Below, one piece after another: positions 1-11,839 of a DNA stretch of 64,000 nt. Position 1 is the stretch's first letter. Each line of letters starts with the position of its first letter. The notes under the pieces were generated by a model that ran no database searches, was not told the origin of the DNA, and saw only the letters and a list, made by a program, of their open reading frames with translations. Source of the DNA: Cavia porcellus (taxonomy: Eukaryota > Chordata > Mammalia > Rodentia > Caviidae); the NCBI RefSeq assembly GCF_034190915.1, contig NW_026947506.1, forward strand, positions 35,071,748 through 35,135,747, given 5' to 3'. The translations under genes and the position numbers were made by a program.

Positions 1-3000
1 GCCACATTAAACTACATGAAAATGTTTCAGGACCCCAGAGATGTGGGGGCTTTGGGTGTAGATCTAGGGTGATTCCAAATAAACCTCAAAGTATAACCAG
101 GGCCCAGTGAGACAGCTAGGGGTGCTGTGGAGAGGCCATCTCCCTCCCAGTTTTCCTCCTCAGAACTGCCTGCTGCCCTTTGTCTCTGGAAGAAACCTTA
201 CTTTGGCCAGAGTTGGGACTGATGACTCAGGACGGAGTGCAGACCCTCAGGCGGGGAGGTGAAGAGCATGACTACCCCTGAAGTGGAGTGTGGTGGGGTC
301 CCCACTTCTAGGCAGCCTGGTGGAAGCCAGGTATGCAGCACGATGGCCGACACGCTCAGGGTTAATACTGTCACAAAAAAAACTGGTGTTAAATGATTTC
401 ATGGAATGCTCTTGATAGGGCAAGTCATTTAAGATTTTGAGCTCCAAGGCCTTCTGTATGGCCGTGAAAGATTCACCACTAGGGGACTTCATGTTCACGT
501 CAACACTAAAACAGAGAGCTCCACAACCCCAGGGCCATACCTGGGTTAGATAGAAGGGAGGAGAGAAACCTGTTCCTCCCTGTATGCACTGCTGAGCCAG
601 CACTGCTGCAGTCGCTGGCAGAGCTGGCCCGAGGGTGACCCACAGTGGGAAGGCATTGTGGTTGGTCCAGGTCCAGGCAGCTGGGAGCCAAGTTGCATAT
701 ACACCAGTCACACATGTCAAGGCTTCAGGACTGGGAGAGGGATCAGTAAAGTAGCAGCATGAAAGTTTGGAAATAAATAAGTCTAAGGCATGATGGAGAG
801 TTCTAGCCTTGGGGACTCTGCAGTCTGGTGTGACATAAAGCTACGCACTAAGGTCAGTTACCCAGAGGCAAAGGGCCCCAGGGCTGCAAAGTCTCCACCT
901 GAAGGCAGCTCATGGGAAGACGTATTTCTGCACTGAGTCTGAGGTTTTCATTGCTGGACTTGCTTTTGCACAAGAACACAGAGAACCTCCAAGGGGTGCA
1001 AACTGAGTGCACCAGCACAGACAGGGCGGGGCAGCAAGTCTGGCCAGGGGTCACCAATCAAACAGCCCATGTATGAAGCTAAAGAGGGCCCAGGTGTTAA
1101 TGCATGGGCATCACAAAGGTGCAAACAAAGCTCCCCAAAGGGGAGATTGTATTATCTACTGCCCTTGTCCTTGTCCAGCTGACAGTCTCAGTGGTGGGGC
1201 CATCAATCCCTCTGTTGTATGTGGACGTGGGCCCATCCCACTTTAGAATTGGAGTTCTCCACTGTTCACAGAAAACCCTAAGTGCGGCACATAGTGCTAC
1301 AAGAAAAGGACAATAGACTATTCCCACCTGAATATATGTTCAGTCATTAAAAAATCTACTTGTCAGGGAGATAAGCACTTTGCTGGAGGCTTGAAGTAGC
1401 AATGGATGTGGCCAAAAGCTGATCTCACACATGTATTCCACAGAAACAGAACTGCTGCTTCTGTGGGCTGGGAACAGTCCATACAAGCAGTTTCCTGTTT
1501 CCTGAGAATGTGCCTGAGTCTCACCCACGCTGCACAGCTTCAGTTGGTGCCTGCATCCTGACTATGTCATGCCCTGTGCTGAGAGGGACCCTGTTTGCCT
1601 AGTCTGTGCAGGGTCACCCTACAAGGGTGACTTGAGTCACACTTCATGTCTGAGAGTGGATGAGGAAGCTACAGGGGCAAGAGAGGCTACAGGTGCCAAC
1701 ATCACAGGATGGCACTTTCCCAGACTCCCCTGTGCCCCCCTCAGCTGCCCACTGAGCTATGTCTGGCTGTATCTGGCCAAATTCACAATTCCCTTAAGTG
1801 TTCTACATTCTCGTTTTGGTGGCCTTATCTCCTCAATCAGGAAACACGTCAGAAAACACCAGCCTCTCTCACGCCTTCATTTCATCCACTTGTTTATATC
1901 GCCAGAGCACCAGAGGCCACCTGAGCTGCCACGAAGGCTGGCAACCTCACCTCCCTGCAGGGGACACACTCAGGCAGCACAGGGCCTGGAAGGGAGTTGC
2001 CTGACCCAGTGAAGGGCCTCCTTGCTCAGGCCAAGCACTGTGGCTGCATCTTTAGACGTAGTCTTCCTCCTGCCCCTATTCTAGCACCACGAGCACAATG
2101 TGATGTGAAAAGTCTGCTGTGTATCTCAGGTCACTCAGGCATCGAACTCCAAGGCTACAATACTTGGCTTTTAGGAAAAGATTCAGAACTCTTCTAAATC
2201 TCATCACAGCCAGAGAAAAGTCAAAGAGCAATGCTGCAGGTTGAAGGCCTCAGTGGGAACAGTGGGCCCACAGGATGCACCCCAGCACCCATCAGCCAAG
2301 GCAGCCCATGGCTGTACAGTTGTCATCAAGCCATGTCTTTAATCTTCCCTCAATAAAAATTCATTTAAAAGTCTCCAGAACTCCAGCCCTCGGATCTTAC
2401 ATGCTACACAGAAATACTCTGTCCTGAGAAGCAGCTGGAAAACAATGCTGTCATCTCATGGGCTTTACTGCCAAGGGAAGATAAAAATCCATCCCCCAGT
2501 GTCAAGCCCTAAAAAGCCTAAATTTGTTCATAGAGTACAAACTCCATTAGATTTCTTTGTTCCTGATAAGGAAGCCTTTGAGATGTCCCCAGAATCCCTC
2601 TAGCAGGTGCAAACATGCATTGCTCGATTACTATGGGGCACTTGTGACTCTACAGGGACAGGCTGTTGCTGCTGCAAGACCCTAAAGATGGGGGGGGGTC
2701 TAGTTTGTTCCCAGCGTCCCCATGTACTTCTGCTCCTAGCTGTCTTGACCCTATCACTAGGGGTAGGTGTCACATACACCACACTGTGCACAACACCATT
2801 CCCCCGCCAAGTCAAGCCAAATGAATCAGATGAATGGCAGCCACAGATCGGAGCTTCACACAGACCGACATGGGGAAGAGAAACCCAGAGACGAATGAGC
2901 CGCTTGGGGAGGGGAGGAAGCCACTGGGTACCTACCTCCTAACGCAGGACAAGCAGGGACAGCCCGTCACAGAACAGAAAGGTGGGAGCCACAGGAAAAC

Positions 3001-3001
3001 A
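1..3001. other. Unassigned non-coding stretch
   Basis: I see no convincing exon, SINE or LTR in these 3 kb. Open frames of 60-157 codons occur on both strands but have no recognisable domain, overlap one another and show no codon-like constraint. If the CYTH3-like copy to the right continued, its pleckstrin-homology exons would be expected here on the minus strand. I looked for them and did not recognise any. Confidence 0.5.
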
Positions 3002-3015
3002 AGAAGGCACATTTA
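3002..3015. repeat. Target-site duplication, left copy
   Basis: The 14-mer agaaggcacattta directly abuts the A/T-rich 3' end of the half-LINE and is repeated exactly at 6538-6551 next to its 5' end. This is the hallmark of target-primed reverse transcription and fixes both ends of the element. Confidence 0.9.
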
Positions 3016-4617
3016 TTTTTTTTAATTTTACTTAAAAGAAGACTAAACAAAACAGAAAATGGGTAGAAATAATACATACGTCCAGACAAAAAATAAACAG
3101 TAAGAAATCACTAGTTGATGTTTACACATTGTCCTTTTACAAATAGTTGTTCCAGATACAAAAGTGGAACATGTAAAGTGGGACTTCAAACAGAGAGACT
3201 GCAAACAGTTCTGTTCAAATATTCAACAAAAACTTAGAAATATGGTTATCAATCCTATACACTTAAACATACATGCAGTTATCCATATCTTCAATTATGT
3301 TGAGATTGAACAAACTCAAGCAGTCTAATATCACTCTGAACAAAGAATAATACTGTTGCTGGGTGTCAAATTATGTCACTCCAGGATCAGCACTGGGTAC
3401 TTTAGTGTCTCTTCAAAGTATCTGTTCATTTCATCATGTGTCATAAGATCAGTTCTCATAAACTGTTTATAGATTTCACACATGCATGAGTCTTAACATG
3501 TATTCCTACCCTTTCTAAATTAGAGGGAGAAACAAAACAAAGCAAGACAAAACAAAACATATTCCTATAAACACATGAAACAAAAAAGACCTAAGACCAT
3601 TGTACAAGGAGTTCTACCATAGTTCCTGTGTTGTCTCTTGTTATCTTCAATAGAATTGGCTATATCATCAGACATAGCATAATTGAACATATTAGTACAT
3701 AACAGTATTAATAAAAACACAACTTTGTATAGGGGATAAAACTTCAAAAGCAGGCAGTTATCAAATCAGAATGTGTATTGTAGAGTCTTGTCATCTTCAA
3801 TGTAGTTACCTATATTCTCAGACTTGATACTATCAATCAGTTTTGAATCTGTCATATCAAACAAACCAAATCATACCAGTTTTGAATAAAATCTGTCGAT
3901 ATCATACAAACAAACATTTATCAAACAAACCAGATTTAACTAAGATCACTCATGATAAAACAATATAAGTCATATAGGGCTCCAGATTGAGACAACAGGA
4001 AATTAAAGATGATTACTGTGCTATATCCTGATGTTTTGGGGATAGCTGTCTGTGCCCCAAATCTAATGCAGGTAGATAAACTGGGACAGAATAAAATCTA
4101 TCAAAAATAATAATAAAATCTATCTAAGCAGAGTGGTGCGAGTAACGTGGGTTTTAAATCCTGATACACTATAACAATATCTTCTGTCATCTTTTTGAAG
4201 ACTCTCCCTCCTCTTTCACTTCCCCAGGGTACACTGTGCATTTCTGGGTCTCACCAAGACCCTTCGTTGTAAATTGGAGGGCGGGGAGCAACATGCTATT
4301 TACCTAAGTGGTTCCGAACCTTCTCTCTCCTGGACTTGATCTCTAATTGTATTCCTTTACCTACTAAAGCCTGTCTTTCCAACCTATCCACAAATACTGG
4401 TCTAGCTGCCCCTATTACTCTCTGGTTCTCTGTCACATAGAGCATTGTTTTCTCATGTTTGATTTTCAGCCCACATACTCTTTTTCATGTTAATTTCCTA
4501 TAAATAGTATCTCGGTGGACCCTGCCTCCTGATCTACTCCACGTGTGTTTTTTTAATTTAGTGTATCAAGGCCATCTATATTAGAGATTATAACCAACCT
4601 TCTCTGTGTCATTTCTG
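3016..4617 (-). repeat. 3' UTR of HAL1 copy 1 with ~150-bp degenerate units
   Basis: Read on the minus strand, the segment repeats a loose theme: 'gatatagccaattctattg', then 'aagataacaagaga', then a T-rich spacer. It occurs for example around 3660-3630 and again around 3815-3785. The same theme recurs in the 3' UTRs of the copies at 21.6-22.4 kb and 63.4-63.95 kb. No reading frame longer than about 60 codons is present. Confidence 0.7.
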
Positions 4618-5652
4618 TTATGCTCTTTTTTTGCCATCAGTTGTCTGCTTTTCTTCTTCATTCTGTTTTCTGTTCCATTCATTATGGCTTCTCTGCCACT
4701 TTTCCTGGAATCCTAGTACTTTTCTCTCTCTCTCTAGAATGCCCTGCAGTATTTTCTGTAGAGTTGGATTGGTGGTTGTGAATTTCCCAAGTTCCTCTTT
4801 GTTTTGGAAGCATCTTGTTTCTCCATTAATTTCTAGAGACAGTTTATCCAAGTATATTAATCTGGGTTGGAGGTTATTTTCTTTCAGGGCTTGGAATATT
4901 TCGCTCCAGGCTCTTCTTGACTTGATGATTTGTGTCGAGAAGTCTACTGTTATTCTGATGGGCCTTCCTTTTTGGTTATCTGTTTCTTGTCTCAAACAGC
5001 TTTTAATATTCTGTTCTTATATTGAATTTCTGGGATCTTGATTATTATATGCCTGGCTGTAGCTCTGTTTTGGTTGTAGGTGGCTGGAGTTCTGTATGCC
5101 TCATACATCAGAATATCATTTCCTTTTCCTATGTTTGGGAAGTTTTCCTTAGTTATTTCTGTGAATAGCCTTTGTAGTTCCTTTGTTTGTACCCCTGCTT
5201 CTTCATTCACATTCTTTATTCTCATGTTGTAGATCCTCTTGTCATCTTCTAGCCTTTGTATTATTACTGCTTGTTTCCTTGTTATTTTTAAAAAGTTTTC
5301 CCTTTCATAATCCCACATTGCAAAACTGTCCTCCAGTTTGGATAATCTATCCTTAGTTTCTTTCAAGCTGATTTGCCATCTTTCCATAGAGTTTTTAATT
5401 TCCTGGTGATCTCTTTGAATCTGCCTCATGTATTCTATATTTTTTTATATTCTTCATCAAATGGTTCTCTCCTTTGAGTTCCTCCCTTCTTTTGTCTGTG
5501 TCTGCTTGAGGGGTGCTTAGCATCTGTTTTATTAATCTTATTATATCTTGCTTTACTTGGCTAACTATTTCACTTTTGAACTTGTCTATGAGATCCCAAA
5601 GATATCTCTTTATGTCCACTGGTGTCTGATATTGCTTGTTTACTGTTCTCAT
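4618..5652 (-). pseudogene. ORF1 of HAL1 copy 1 (L1 ORF1p-like), frame-shifted
   Basis: LINE-1 ORF1p is a trimeric RNA-binding chaperone. Here it is readable in three overlapping frames: 5652-5395 (N-terminal, charged), 5429-4992 (coiled coil, then the RRM-like part with 'MRIKNVNEEAG' and 'AYRTPATYNQNRATARHIII'), and 4995-4618 (C-terminal domain with 'RRAWSEIFQALKENNLQPRL' and 'NPTLQKILQGILE'). These motifs are diagnostic of the L1 ORF1p RRM and CTD. Two frame changes, near 5400-5430 and 4992, break it. The total would be about 340 residues, normal for ORF1p. The element is non-functional as it stands but not very old. Confidence 0.9.
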
Positions 5653-6537
5653 TCTCCTTTGTATTTACCTGTCCTGGGTCAATGTTCTCAGGGTTGGGAC
5701 CTAGGGACTTTTTGTTGTTGCTTCCTCTTCCCATCTTTTTTGTTTCTTCCAGGAGGCCCCAGTTTAGTTCTTTGTTGGTTACAATTCTTCTGAAGCACGC
5801 TGGCTAGGTGTCTCTTCCCACTGCAGTTTGCTAGTGAGTTGCAAACAGGGGCAGCTTGAACTGGCCTCTCCCCTCTGGATCGGTCAAGCTGCTGAGGCCT
5901 GCACTGTATTACTATGTGCCAACTCACCTCCGGGTCAGTCAAACTTCTGAGGCTTCACTGTGTTAGGATGGTTGGTGTGCACCGCCGCCATAGGGAATTG
6001 ATTTCAGGTAACCTATTGGGTCTCAGCCAGGTCACGTGACCCAGGCCTTGTGCACTCCACCAATCCCGTTCGGGAAGGGAACAACTGACTGAAGTCACAG
6101 TTGCCCCTTGTACTTGCCAGTCCTGCCCGATCCCAGAATGTTGTCCACCGAAGCCTCCCTTTCTGTGGAATGGCTCCACTCCCATCACCCACCACAGGTC
6201 GCTGCAGGCTCCTCGCAGGCTCAGCTCTCCATTCAGCTGGCTGACCCCCGACCTCAGCGTGTCTGCGCCTGCCTCCAGTGAGTCGAAGCAGTGGGACCTC
6301 GGACAGCTCCACAAGTTGCTATAGCAGCAGGAGCACTGACCCTTTAGCTGTTCCAATAATAGCACCGGGACTGTATGTTTGATTGGTTCTTCTCACTTTA
6401 GTTTCTTCTTGGGATGAGAGAATTCATCTCCCTCTGTTCGGGCTTCCCACACTGTACTATGCTGAATTCTAAGTTGACTATCTGAGGGAACTTCTGTAGC
6501 CAGCTGTTATCTATCCACCATCTTTGCTCCGTCCCCC

Positions 6538-6551
6538 AGAAGGCACATTTA
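6538..6551. repeat. Target-site duplication, right copy
   Basis: Exact copy of the 14-mer at 3002-3015, adjoining the 5' end of the HAL1 element. Confidence 0.9.
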
Positions 6552-6928
6552 AACTACTCATCATAAATCACAGCCATGCCAAACCAAGAGAAAGGCACAC
6601 AGGTTCTCTGTAGGTAAATGCACTTGCTTCTTGCAGAGAAAACTGCCCTGCATTTAGGTGAAAGCCAACTCAGCAGCTTTCTGGGATGGGTTGGGAAGTC
6701 CCTGCCATGGACATGGAACCCATAGCCTGCTTGGAGAGGCCACTGTTCAGGGAAGCAGCCATTGGTGCTGGGATATGTGGCTGCTTACAGTGGGCTTTGG
6801 TTCAACTGCACTCTTTTTTATGTTTCTGCCTTGTGCTTAGGGGCCTCTGCTATGAGGAATGGGAGGGAGACCAGGGAGCTGCCAGGTGGGCTAGGGGTCC
6901 GTGGACAGGGCACACACAGCAGGCTCAC

Positions 6929-7039
6929 CCAGCTTCAGGATCCAGCCTTCCCCATAAAATTAAAGAACATGTATATCAGATCATTCCCACCATCGTCTGG
7001 GATCTTAAAGGGTTCATTCTTAATACTTTCTTATAAATT
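6929..7039 (-). pseudogene. CYTH3: CYTH3-like exon: end of Sec7, linker and PH start
   Basis: After an acceptor 'cttacag' the minus strand reads [17 protein letters not shown], then a linker and FFN, matching cytohesin [17 protein letters not shown]...FFN. The Tyr codon has become TAA. A one-base loss near the end shifts the frame, after which REGW-LKLG can still be read. A GTGAGC donor follows at 6928. Exon length is 111 bp. Confidence 0.85.
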
Positions 7040-7191
7040 CTGTAAGGGAAAAATAGCACCAAATTTTAAAAATTCCCAGAGTTGAAGTAATTGTTCTCTC
7101 TGTTGTCTTTTCCAATACAGACTAAGCATAAAGAGCAGCAGGACTTGTAAGCCAGACACACTTAAGAGATGCACTTACAGTAAATAAGCCA

Positions 7192-7366
7192 GCCGGGCCT
7201 GGTGGCCCAGGCCTGTATTCACTGAACTCTGGGAGGCAGAGACAGGAGTCCAACCAAGGGACCCTGTCTCAAGGTTAAAAAATAATAATCATAAAAACAG
7301 CTAGGGAGGTGGCTGAGTGGGAGAATGCCCCTGAATTGATTCCCAGTACTGCAAAGAAAAAAAAAG
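7192..7366 (+). repeat. B1-ID composite SINE
   Basis: 7SL-like body 'gccgggcctggtggcccagg' through 'accctgtctcaa', followed by an ID-like part with an A tail. It lies between two Sec7 exons of the CYTH3-like copy. Confidence 0.75.
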
Positions 7367-7484
7367 TGAATGAACCATCACTGTCCATCTGCAGAGCACT
7401 TGGAAGTTTCAAAATGTCCAGTTAAGAAGGAAGAGGAACAGCACCACCATGAGGAGGCTCCGAAGCTCAGTCTCACAGACTCAG

Positions 7485-7624
7485 CTTTAGCCGCCCCTCA
7501 GGGAGGTCACCGATGCTACGGTTCATGGTGATGAACCTCTCCACAGTGGGCTTGTCGCGTACGTTGTGGTTGTGCAGGCTGGTGTTCAGCATGATGATGG
7601 CAAATGACAGCACATAGCACATGT
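7485..7624 (-). pseudogene. CYTH3: CYTH3-like exon: core of the Sec7 domain
   Basis: After the acceptor 'ttgttgcag' the minus strand reads [26 protein letters not shown] and ERFITMNR. These are the most conserved Sec7 motifs around the ARF-binding groove. Thr is replaced by Met at the second residue and codons around GINEGG have been lost. The position where a GTGAGT donor is expected reads CTGAGT at 7484, so the donor is probably destroyed. Exon limits at the 3' side are therefore inferred. Confidence 0.9.
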
Positions 7625-7854
7625 CTGCAACAAGGCAGAGGACAGCGGGGGGCTCGGTAGCCTGAGCTCTACTGAGGTTTGGACATGGAGTATGAGGGCC
7701 ACAGGGAAGAGCAAAGCAGAAACCTTTGAGAGTGGCTCCCTGCACCTCAGGTAAGACTGCTGGCGCAGGCAAAGAAGGTCCCAGGAATAGGGTGCTCTGT
7801 ACTGCAGGCCTTTGTCCTGAAGCAGAGCTGAGGTCAGACTGTGAGCTGGCTCAC

Positions 7855-7966
7855 CTGTGGACTGGAAGACGCCTGGGTTGCACAGGCAATAGCGAAAGTG
7901 AAGGCCTCCATCATGTGATTAATCTTCCGAGCCTCTCTGGGCAGCCTAATGCTCCATAGGAACTGC
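7855..7966 (-). pseudogene. CYTH3: CYTH3-like exon: Sec7 FLWS...MMEAF segment
   Basis: Flanked by 'cacag' and GTGAGC. It reads QFLWSIRLPREARKINHMME and then AF, against cytohesin [22 protein letters not shown]. A one-base deletion next shifts the frame; in the shifted frame YCLCNPGVFQST follows as expected. The length is 112 bp where 113 is expected. Confidence 0.9.
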
Positions 7967-8775
7967 CTGTGGAGAGACACACCTCTCATCAAGTGACCAG
8001 GCCACAGTGAGGATGCAACCCCCTCAGCCTGGGTGCCACCCGGTAGGGGAATGGGGGCCTCAGAACCAACAGAGACTCGGTTTCCTTCCACTCAATAATC
8101 CGGGGACAGATTTATCAATTGCTCCTCTTTTGTGCGACTATAACTAACTCTTCAGCAAGGTCTGCTGCCCCTGCCATAGGCCTGGCCAGGGTCCCAAGAC
8201 ATCTTGTCCCCACTGGCATGGTCTCCTACATTCGACCTGATGATTTCTAGAGCCCTATGACATCCCATGGCTGCCACAGTCCTGACAGTGCACGAGGTCA
8301 CATCGTCCTCTCAAGACCACACCCAGGGCGCAAGGACAGACTCAGCAGGATGCATCCAGGGCCCAGCCTCACCTCAGGCCACTGTCAGCGGCTGCTGCTT
8401 CCCTGGGTCAGGCATGCTCTTGCCTCAGGGACTTGGCCCAGGAGAGCAGATGCTGCTGTCCTTAGATGGCCCTTCTCACAGGTTTCTCTCATATGTGGGT
8501 TAACAAGACGCTGGACAGCGCCTGCCTTTGCACTGGACAGCCTCCCTGTGTTCTTTTCTTGAACTCAAAAGTTAAATCTCCAGCTTTTGCGTGCCCGCCA
8601 ACATTCCTCCAATCAGCTGTCAATACGTCATTCACCCCGCCCCTTTAAGTGTCAATACGTCATTCATCCCACCCCTTTAACTCCGCCCCTGTCAAATTAC
8701 AAAGTCATTGAGTTTTTTTTCTTAACCTTCTCTTTGCCTCTCGTTGGCAGCCCTCCAGTGCCCATAATAAAGATG

Positions 8776-8815
8776 TCTTTTCTTTCTTTTCTTTTCTTTC
8801 CTTTCTTCCTTTCGT

Positions 8816-8862
<47 letters not shown>
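8776..8862 (+). repeat. (TTTC)n microsatellite
   Basis: Imperfect, then pure ttct tetranucleotide repeat of about 85 bp. It gives rise to spurious all-Phe/Leu/Ser or Lys/Glu/Arg frames on the two strands. Confidence 0.95.
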
Positions 8863-8937
8863 GTCATTGGCTCACAGGAGGGGGTTGGCTTCTTGGTTCT
8901 TCTCCCAGTCCATGACTCACACTGCTCTTCTGAAAAA

Positions 8938-9056
8938 TAATAATTTTGATATGATTTCACCAAGTTGCCTAGGGAAGACTCAGACTGGGAATCCTGCTTC
9001 AATCTTCAAGAGCTAGGATTACATGTAGGCTTCAGCCTCCACACCTGGCTCAACTA
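8938..9056 (-). repeat. Diverged B1-like SINE, antisense
   Basis: Reads as an antisense 7SL-derived SINE: 'tgatttcaccaagttgcct', then 'gagctaggattacatgtagg' and 'cctccacacctggct'. Strongly diverged. Confidence 0.6.
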
Positions 9057-9189
9057 TAAATATTGCTTGTCTTTTTTTTTTTATCCTGTGGATTCATTTT
9101 GTGTGTTTGTTTGGAGGTGTAATCCTCCAACTTCACAATTACTAGACTCAGGGGAAATGCCTTGGTGACTGACTGAGTCCTTGCATGTC

Positions 9190-9480
9190 TGAAAATGTCT
9201 TTACTTGCCTTTTTTCTGAGCAACTGTTTGGTAGACAGAATTCTCAGCTTTGTCATGTTTTTCTCAACCTCAGGAACTGTTTCGCTTTTCTCTTTGATCT
9301 ACTGCTTCCTGATAATGAGCTCGTTTCTTCTTAGGCAGCCTAGTCTTTTCTTCTTGGAAAATTTAATGACTTCCTCTTTACTACAAGTTTTGTGATATTT
9401 TATTCAGTACATCTATCTATAGGTGTAGATAGGTCCTTCAAAAATTTATACTGCTTCACATTTGATGAGCACTGTGAATC
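9190..9480 (-). repeat. Old LINE-1 fragment, antisense
   Basis: Text such as 'gaaaatgtctttacttgcc' and 'tggtagacagaattctcagc' resembles the antisense of an old mammalian L1 3' region. Boundaries are uncertain, and the element may extend beyond the SINE at 9541. Confidence 0.5.
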
Positions 9481-9540
9481 TGAGAATTTTATCTTAGTCT
9501 CATTCTAAAATAATGGATGTTTTCTTTAAAATATTTCCTA

Positions 9541-9690
9541 AACTGCGCGTAGTGGCACACGCCTGTAATCTCAGCACTCAAAAGGCTGAGGCAAGAGGAT
9601 CTTTGCAAGTTTGAGACCAGCCTGGGCTACAAAGAGAGCTCAGGGCCAGCCTGAACTGCATAAACAGATCTTGTCTCAAAAAGACAAAAA
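9541..9690 (+). repeat. B1-like SINE, sense
   Basis: Begins 'actgcgcgtagtggcacacg', contains 'gagaccagcctgggctac' followed by a second 'ggccagcctgaactgcat' segment, and ends 'tcttgtctcaaaaag'. The doubled segment is typical of the SINE subfamily throughout this window. Confidence 0.85.
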
Positions 9691-9699
9691 AAATTTCCT

Positions 9700-10860
9700 G
9701 TGTTCCATTTTAAATTGTTTCCTTTGAGACTTCAATTGGATGAAATCTGGTTTGCCAGATTTATCTTCCATGCCTTGTAATTCTGTGTAAAACAGCAGAG
9801 AATTATTATACTCTCTTCCAGGCCTCGAACCCATGCTGAAGCAGCATCCTCTCTGGGGCACGGCCCAGAGTTCACGTGCCATCCCTATTTATTTCCAACA
9901 TTCTCACAATGCCCCACCTTGGTATCATGGGTAGGCCCATCCTGCCAATCTCTTTGATGATATTTATAACATGTGTAACTATATCCCACTTTTAGTGTTT
10001 CTTTCCACTGTTTCTAGCAGGCCTGTTTCCTCCTGTTTTGCTTCTATTTGTCCAGTCTTATGTCTTGTCAGATGGTGCTGTCCTCAAGTGTTCGGCAGTG
10101 ATTGGCTGAGAGTCTATTTCTCTATGTCACTGGCATCTCCTGGATGTCGTCTGCTCTTAGTTTCTAATGCAGCCTCCTCTCACAAGCTGGTGGCGCAGCA
10201 CATAGATGGTGGGAGTCATGCCCACTGCTGACCTCTGGAAGTGGGTATTTCTCCTCCTCTGTACTGCCACCACCCGGATACTGCCTGTCTCCATGGACCA
10301 AGGGTTTTCTCTGGCTTCCTTCCCCCACCTAGGGCCCACAGTGCTCTCTGGTACAGGTCAGCACAGCGTGAAGAGTCTCGCAGTCTCCACTGTTGCCCCA
10401 TTCTCTGCATCTGCCTCCTCTGACTTCCTGAACCCCGAACGCTGCTCTCCCTTCCCATAGCAGCTCCTTCCTATGTGACCTGGGCATCAGTCCTTCCTCA
10501 CCTGACCTCATGTATCTTCTTCCTTGCAGAGTCCTCAGTTTCTGCTCCACTAAACTCCTTGTTACAAACAAGAAATTTTCTTTGAAAGGCATTTTAGGAC
10601 ACTGGGACTCTAAAGAGTAGTAGAATGTTTTTAGCTTCCTTAATTTAACCAAACCTTGCTTTTTATTTATAAGCCCAAGTGCTACTTCTAGAATCTAAGT
10701 TACCTGAACAAACCAAATCTCCTTGCTTAAAATGTTATCACCTCCCTGGTAGCCTAAAAGAATTTACTTTGAGGATATCTTTATGATTCACACTATTACA
10801 CAGCTTAGTAAGGATAGGGGGTAGATACAATTTTGAATGCATCTGCAGCACATGAAATTA
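9700..10860. other. No gene recognised
   Basis: Short opposing open frames only. Parts may be further old LINE-1 antisense sequence. I cannot assign exons. Confidence 0.4.
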
Positions 10861-10861
10861 T

Positions 10862-11256
10862 CTGGTATAGCTACAGACTAAATATTTGTGTCCCCTGCAA
10901 AATGTATATATTGAAGCCCAAAGCCACAAAGTGACAATATGAACATATAGGGCCCCTAGGAGTAGTTAAGGTTAGGATAAGTCATTTGAGCAGAGTCCTC
11001 AAGTTTAAAATTTGTGCCATTTTAGGAAGAGAGACCCTGGAGTGAACATGCTCCACCCTGGCCATGTAAGCATTCAGCAAGAAGGCAACAGCCTGCAAAT
11101 GGAGAGGGGGCATGCACCAGAACCTGGCTATGCTGGCACTCCAGTGTCAGACAGGCAGTACCCAGATCAATGGGAAAATAGGTGTCTGTTGTTTAAGCCC
11201 CCAGTCAACAGTATTTTGTCACGGCAGCCAGCTGACTAGGGCAAGTGTCGAAACCA
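10862..11256 (+). mobile_element. MLT1-like MaLR solo LTR
   Basis: The start 'actaaatatttgtgtcccc' with 'atgtatatattgaagccc', and the end 'ctgttgtttaagcccccagt' with 'gtattttgtcacggcagcc', match the well-known ends of MLT1/MST-type mammalian-apparent LTR retrotransposons. It is heavily diverged and no internal coding part is attached. Confidence 0.75.
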
Positions 11257-11339
11257 AGACTATAAACCAAATAATTTTGATAATTTTCCCAGCAAAAGTT
11301 CAAAGGCAGAATAAATATACCTTCTGCTTTTATTAGGTA

Positions 11340-11830
11340 GCATAGTTACAGATCAGCCATTGAGAAGAATCAGATGGAAGCAGCCTATATGTCTATCAGC
11401 AGATGAATGGATAAAGAAAATGTGGTATTTACATACACTGGAGTACTATTCTACTATGGGCTAAGATGAATGAGCCATTTCTAGAAAAATGAATATACCT
11501 TGAGACCATAATCTTATGTGAAATAAATGAGACACAAAGCTTTAAACATTGATTGGTGTCTCCCATACGAGTAACCTAAATTATAAAATAGCAAAATAAA
11601 AAGGCAAATAGTAATCAGGGAGATAAATCTTTCTCAAATGGGGTGGGAATCAAGAGATGGAAGGAAGAGGAGATGAAAAAAGGAATTAGTCTGTGCCGCA
11701 TACACGCACCAACTCCACACAAGGAAAACACAATATTCATTAGTGGTTGCAAACATGTACTAATAAAAATTAAGTTAAAAAATGTGTCTTTTAGGTGAAG
11801 TGGGACACAAAACAAGGTCTACTAAGACAT
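11340..11830 (+). repeat. Old LINE-1 3' end, sense
   Basis: Contains 'gaatggataaagaaaatgtg', 'ggagtactattctactatgg' and 'ttatgtgaaataaatgagac', the sense-strand signature of L1M 3' ORF2/UTR sequence. It lies between retained CYTH3-like exons where several coding exons are missing. Confidence 0.7.
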
Positions 11831-11839
11831 TCACGACAG

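Larger units (their letters stand above)
3016..6537 (-). mobile_element. Full-length half-LINE (HAL1-type), copy 1
   Basis: A 3.5-kb LINE-1-related element lying on the minus strand. It begins at 6537 with a G-rich start followed by 'agatggtggatagataac'. It has a 5' UTR of about 0.9 kb, a single ORF1 (5652 down to 4618) and about 1.6 kb of A/T-rich 3' UTR ending in an A-rich tail at 3016. No endonuclease or reverse-transcriptase frame is present between ORF1 and the tail, so it would depend on another LINE for mobility. Exact 14-bp duplications flank it, so the absence of ORF2 is not a truncation. It sits just beyond the last CYTH3-like exon-like block. Confidence 0.88.

Noticed and set aside
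8776..8862. CRISPR-like periodic array
   Set aside because: The tetranucleotide periodicity has no spacers and the genome is eukaryotic.
8587..9002. Frames with long Phe/Leu/Ser or Lys/Glu/Arg runs
   Set aside because: Translations of the (TTTC)n microsatellite. The same applies to those at 15.3, 24.1, 27.5 and 59.2 kb.
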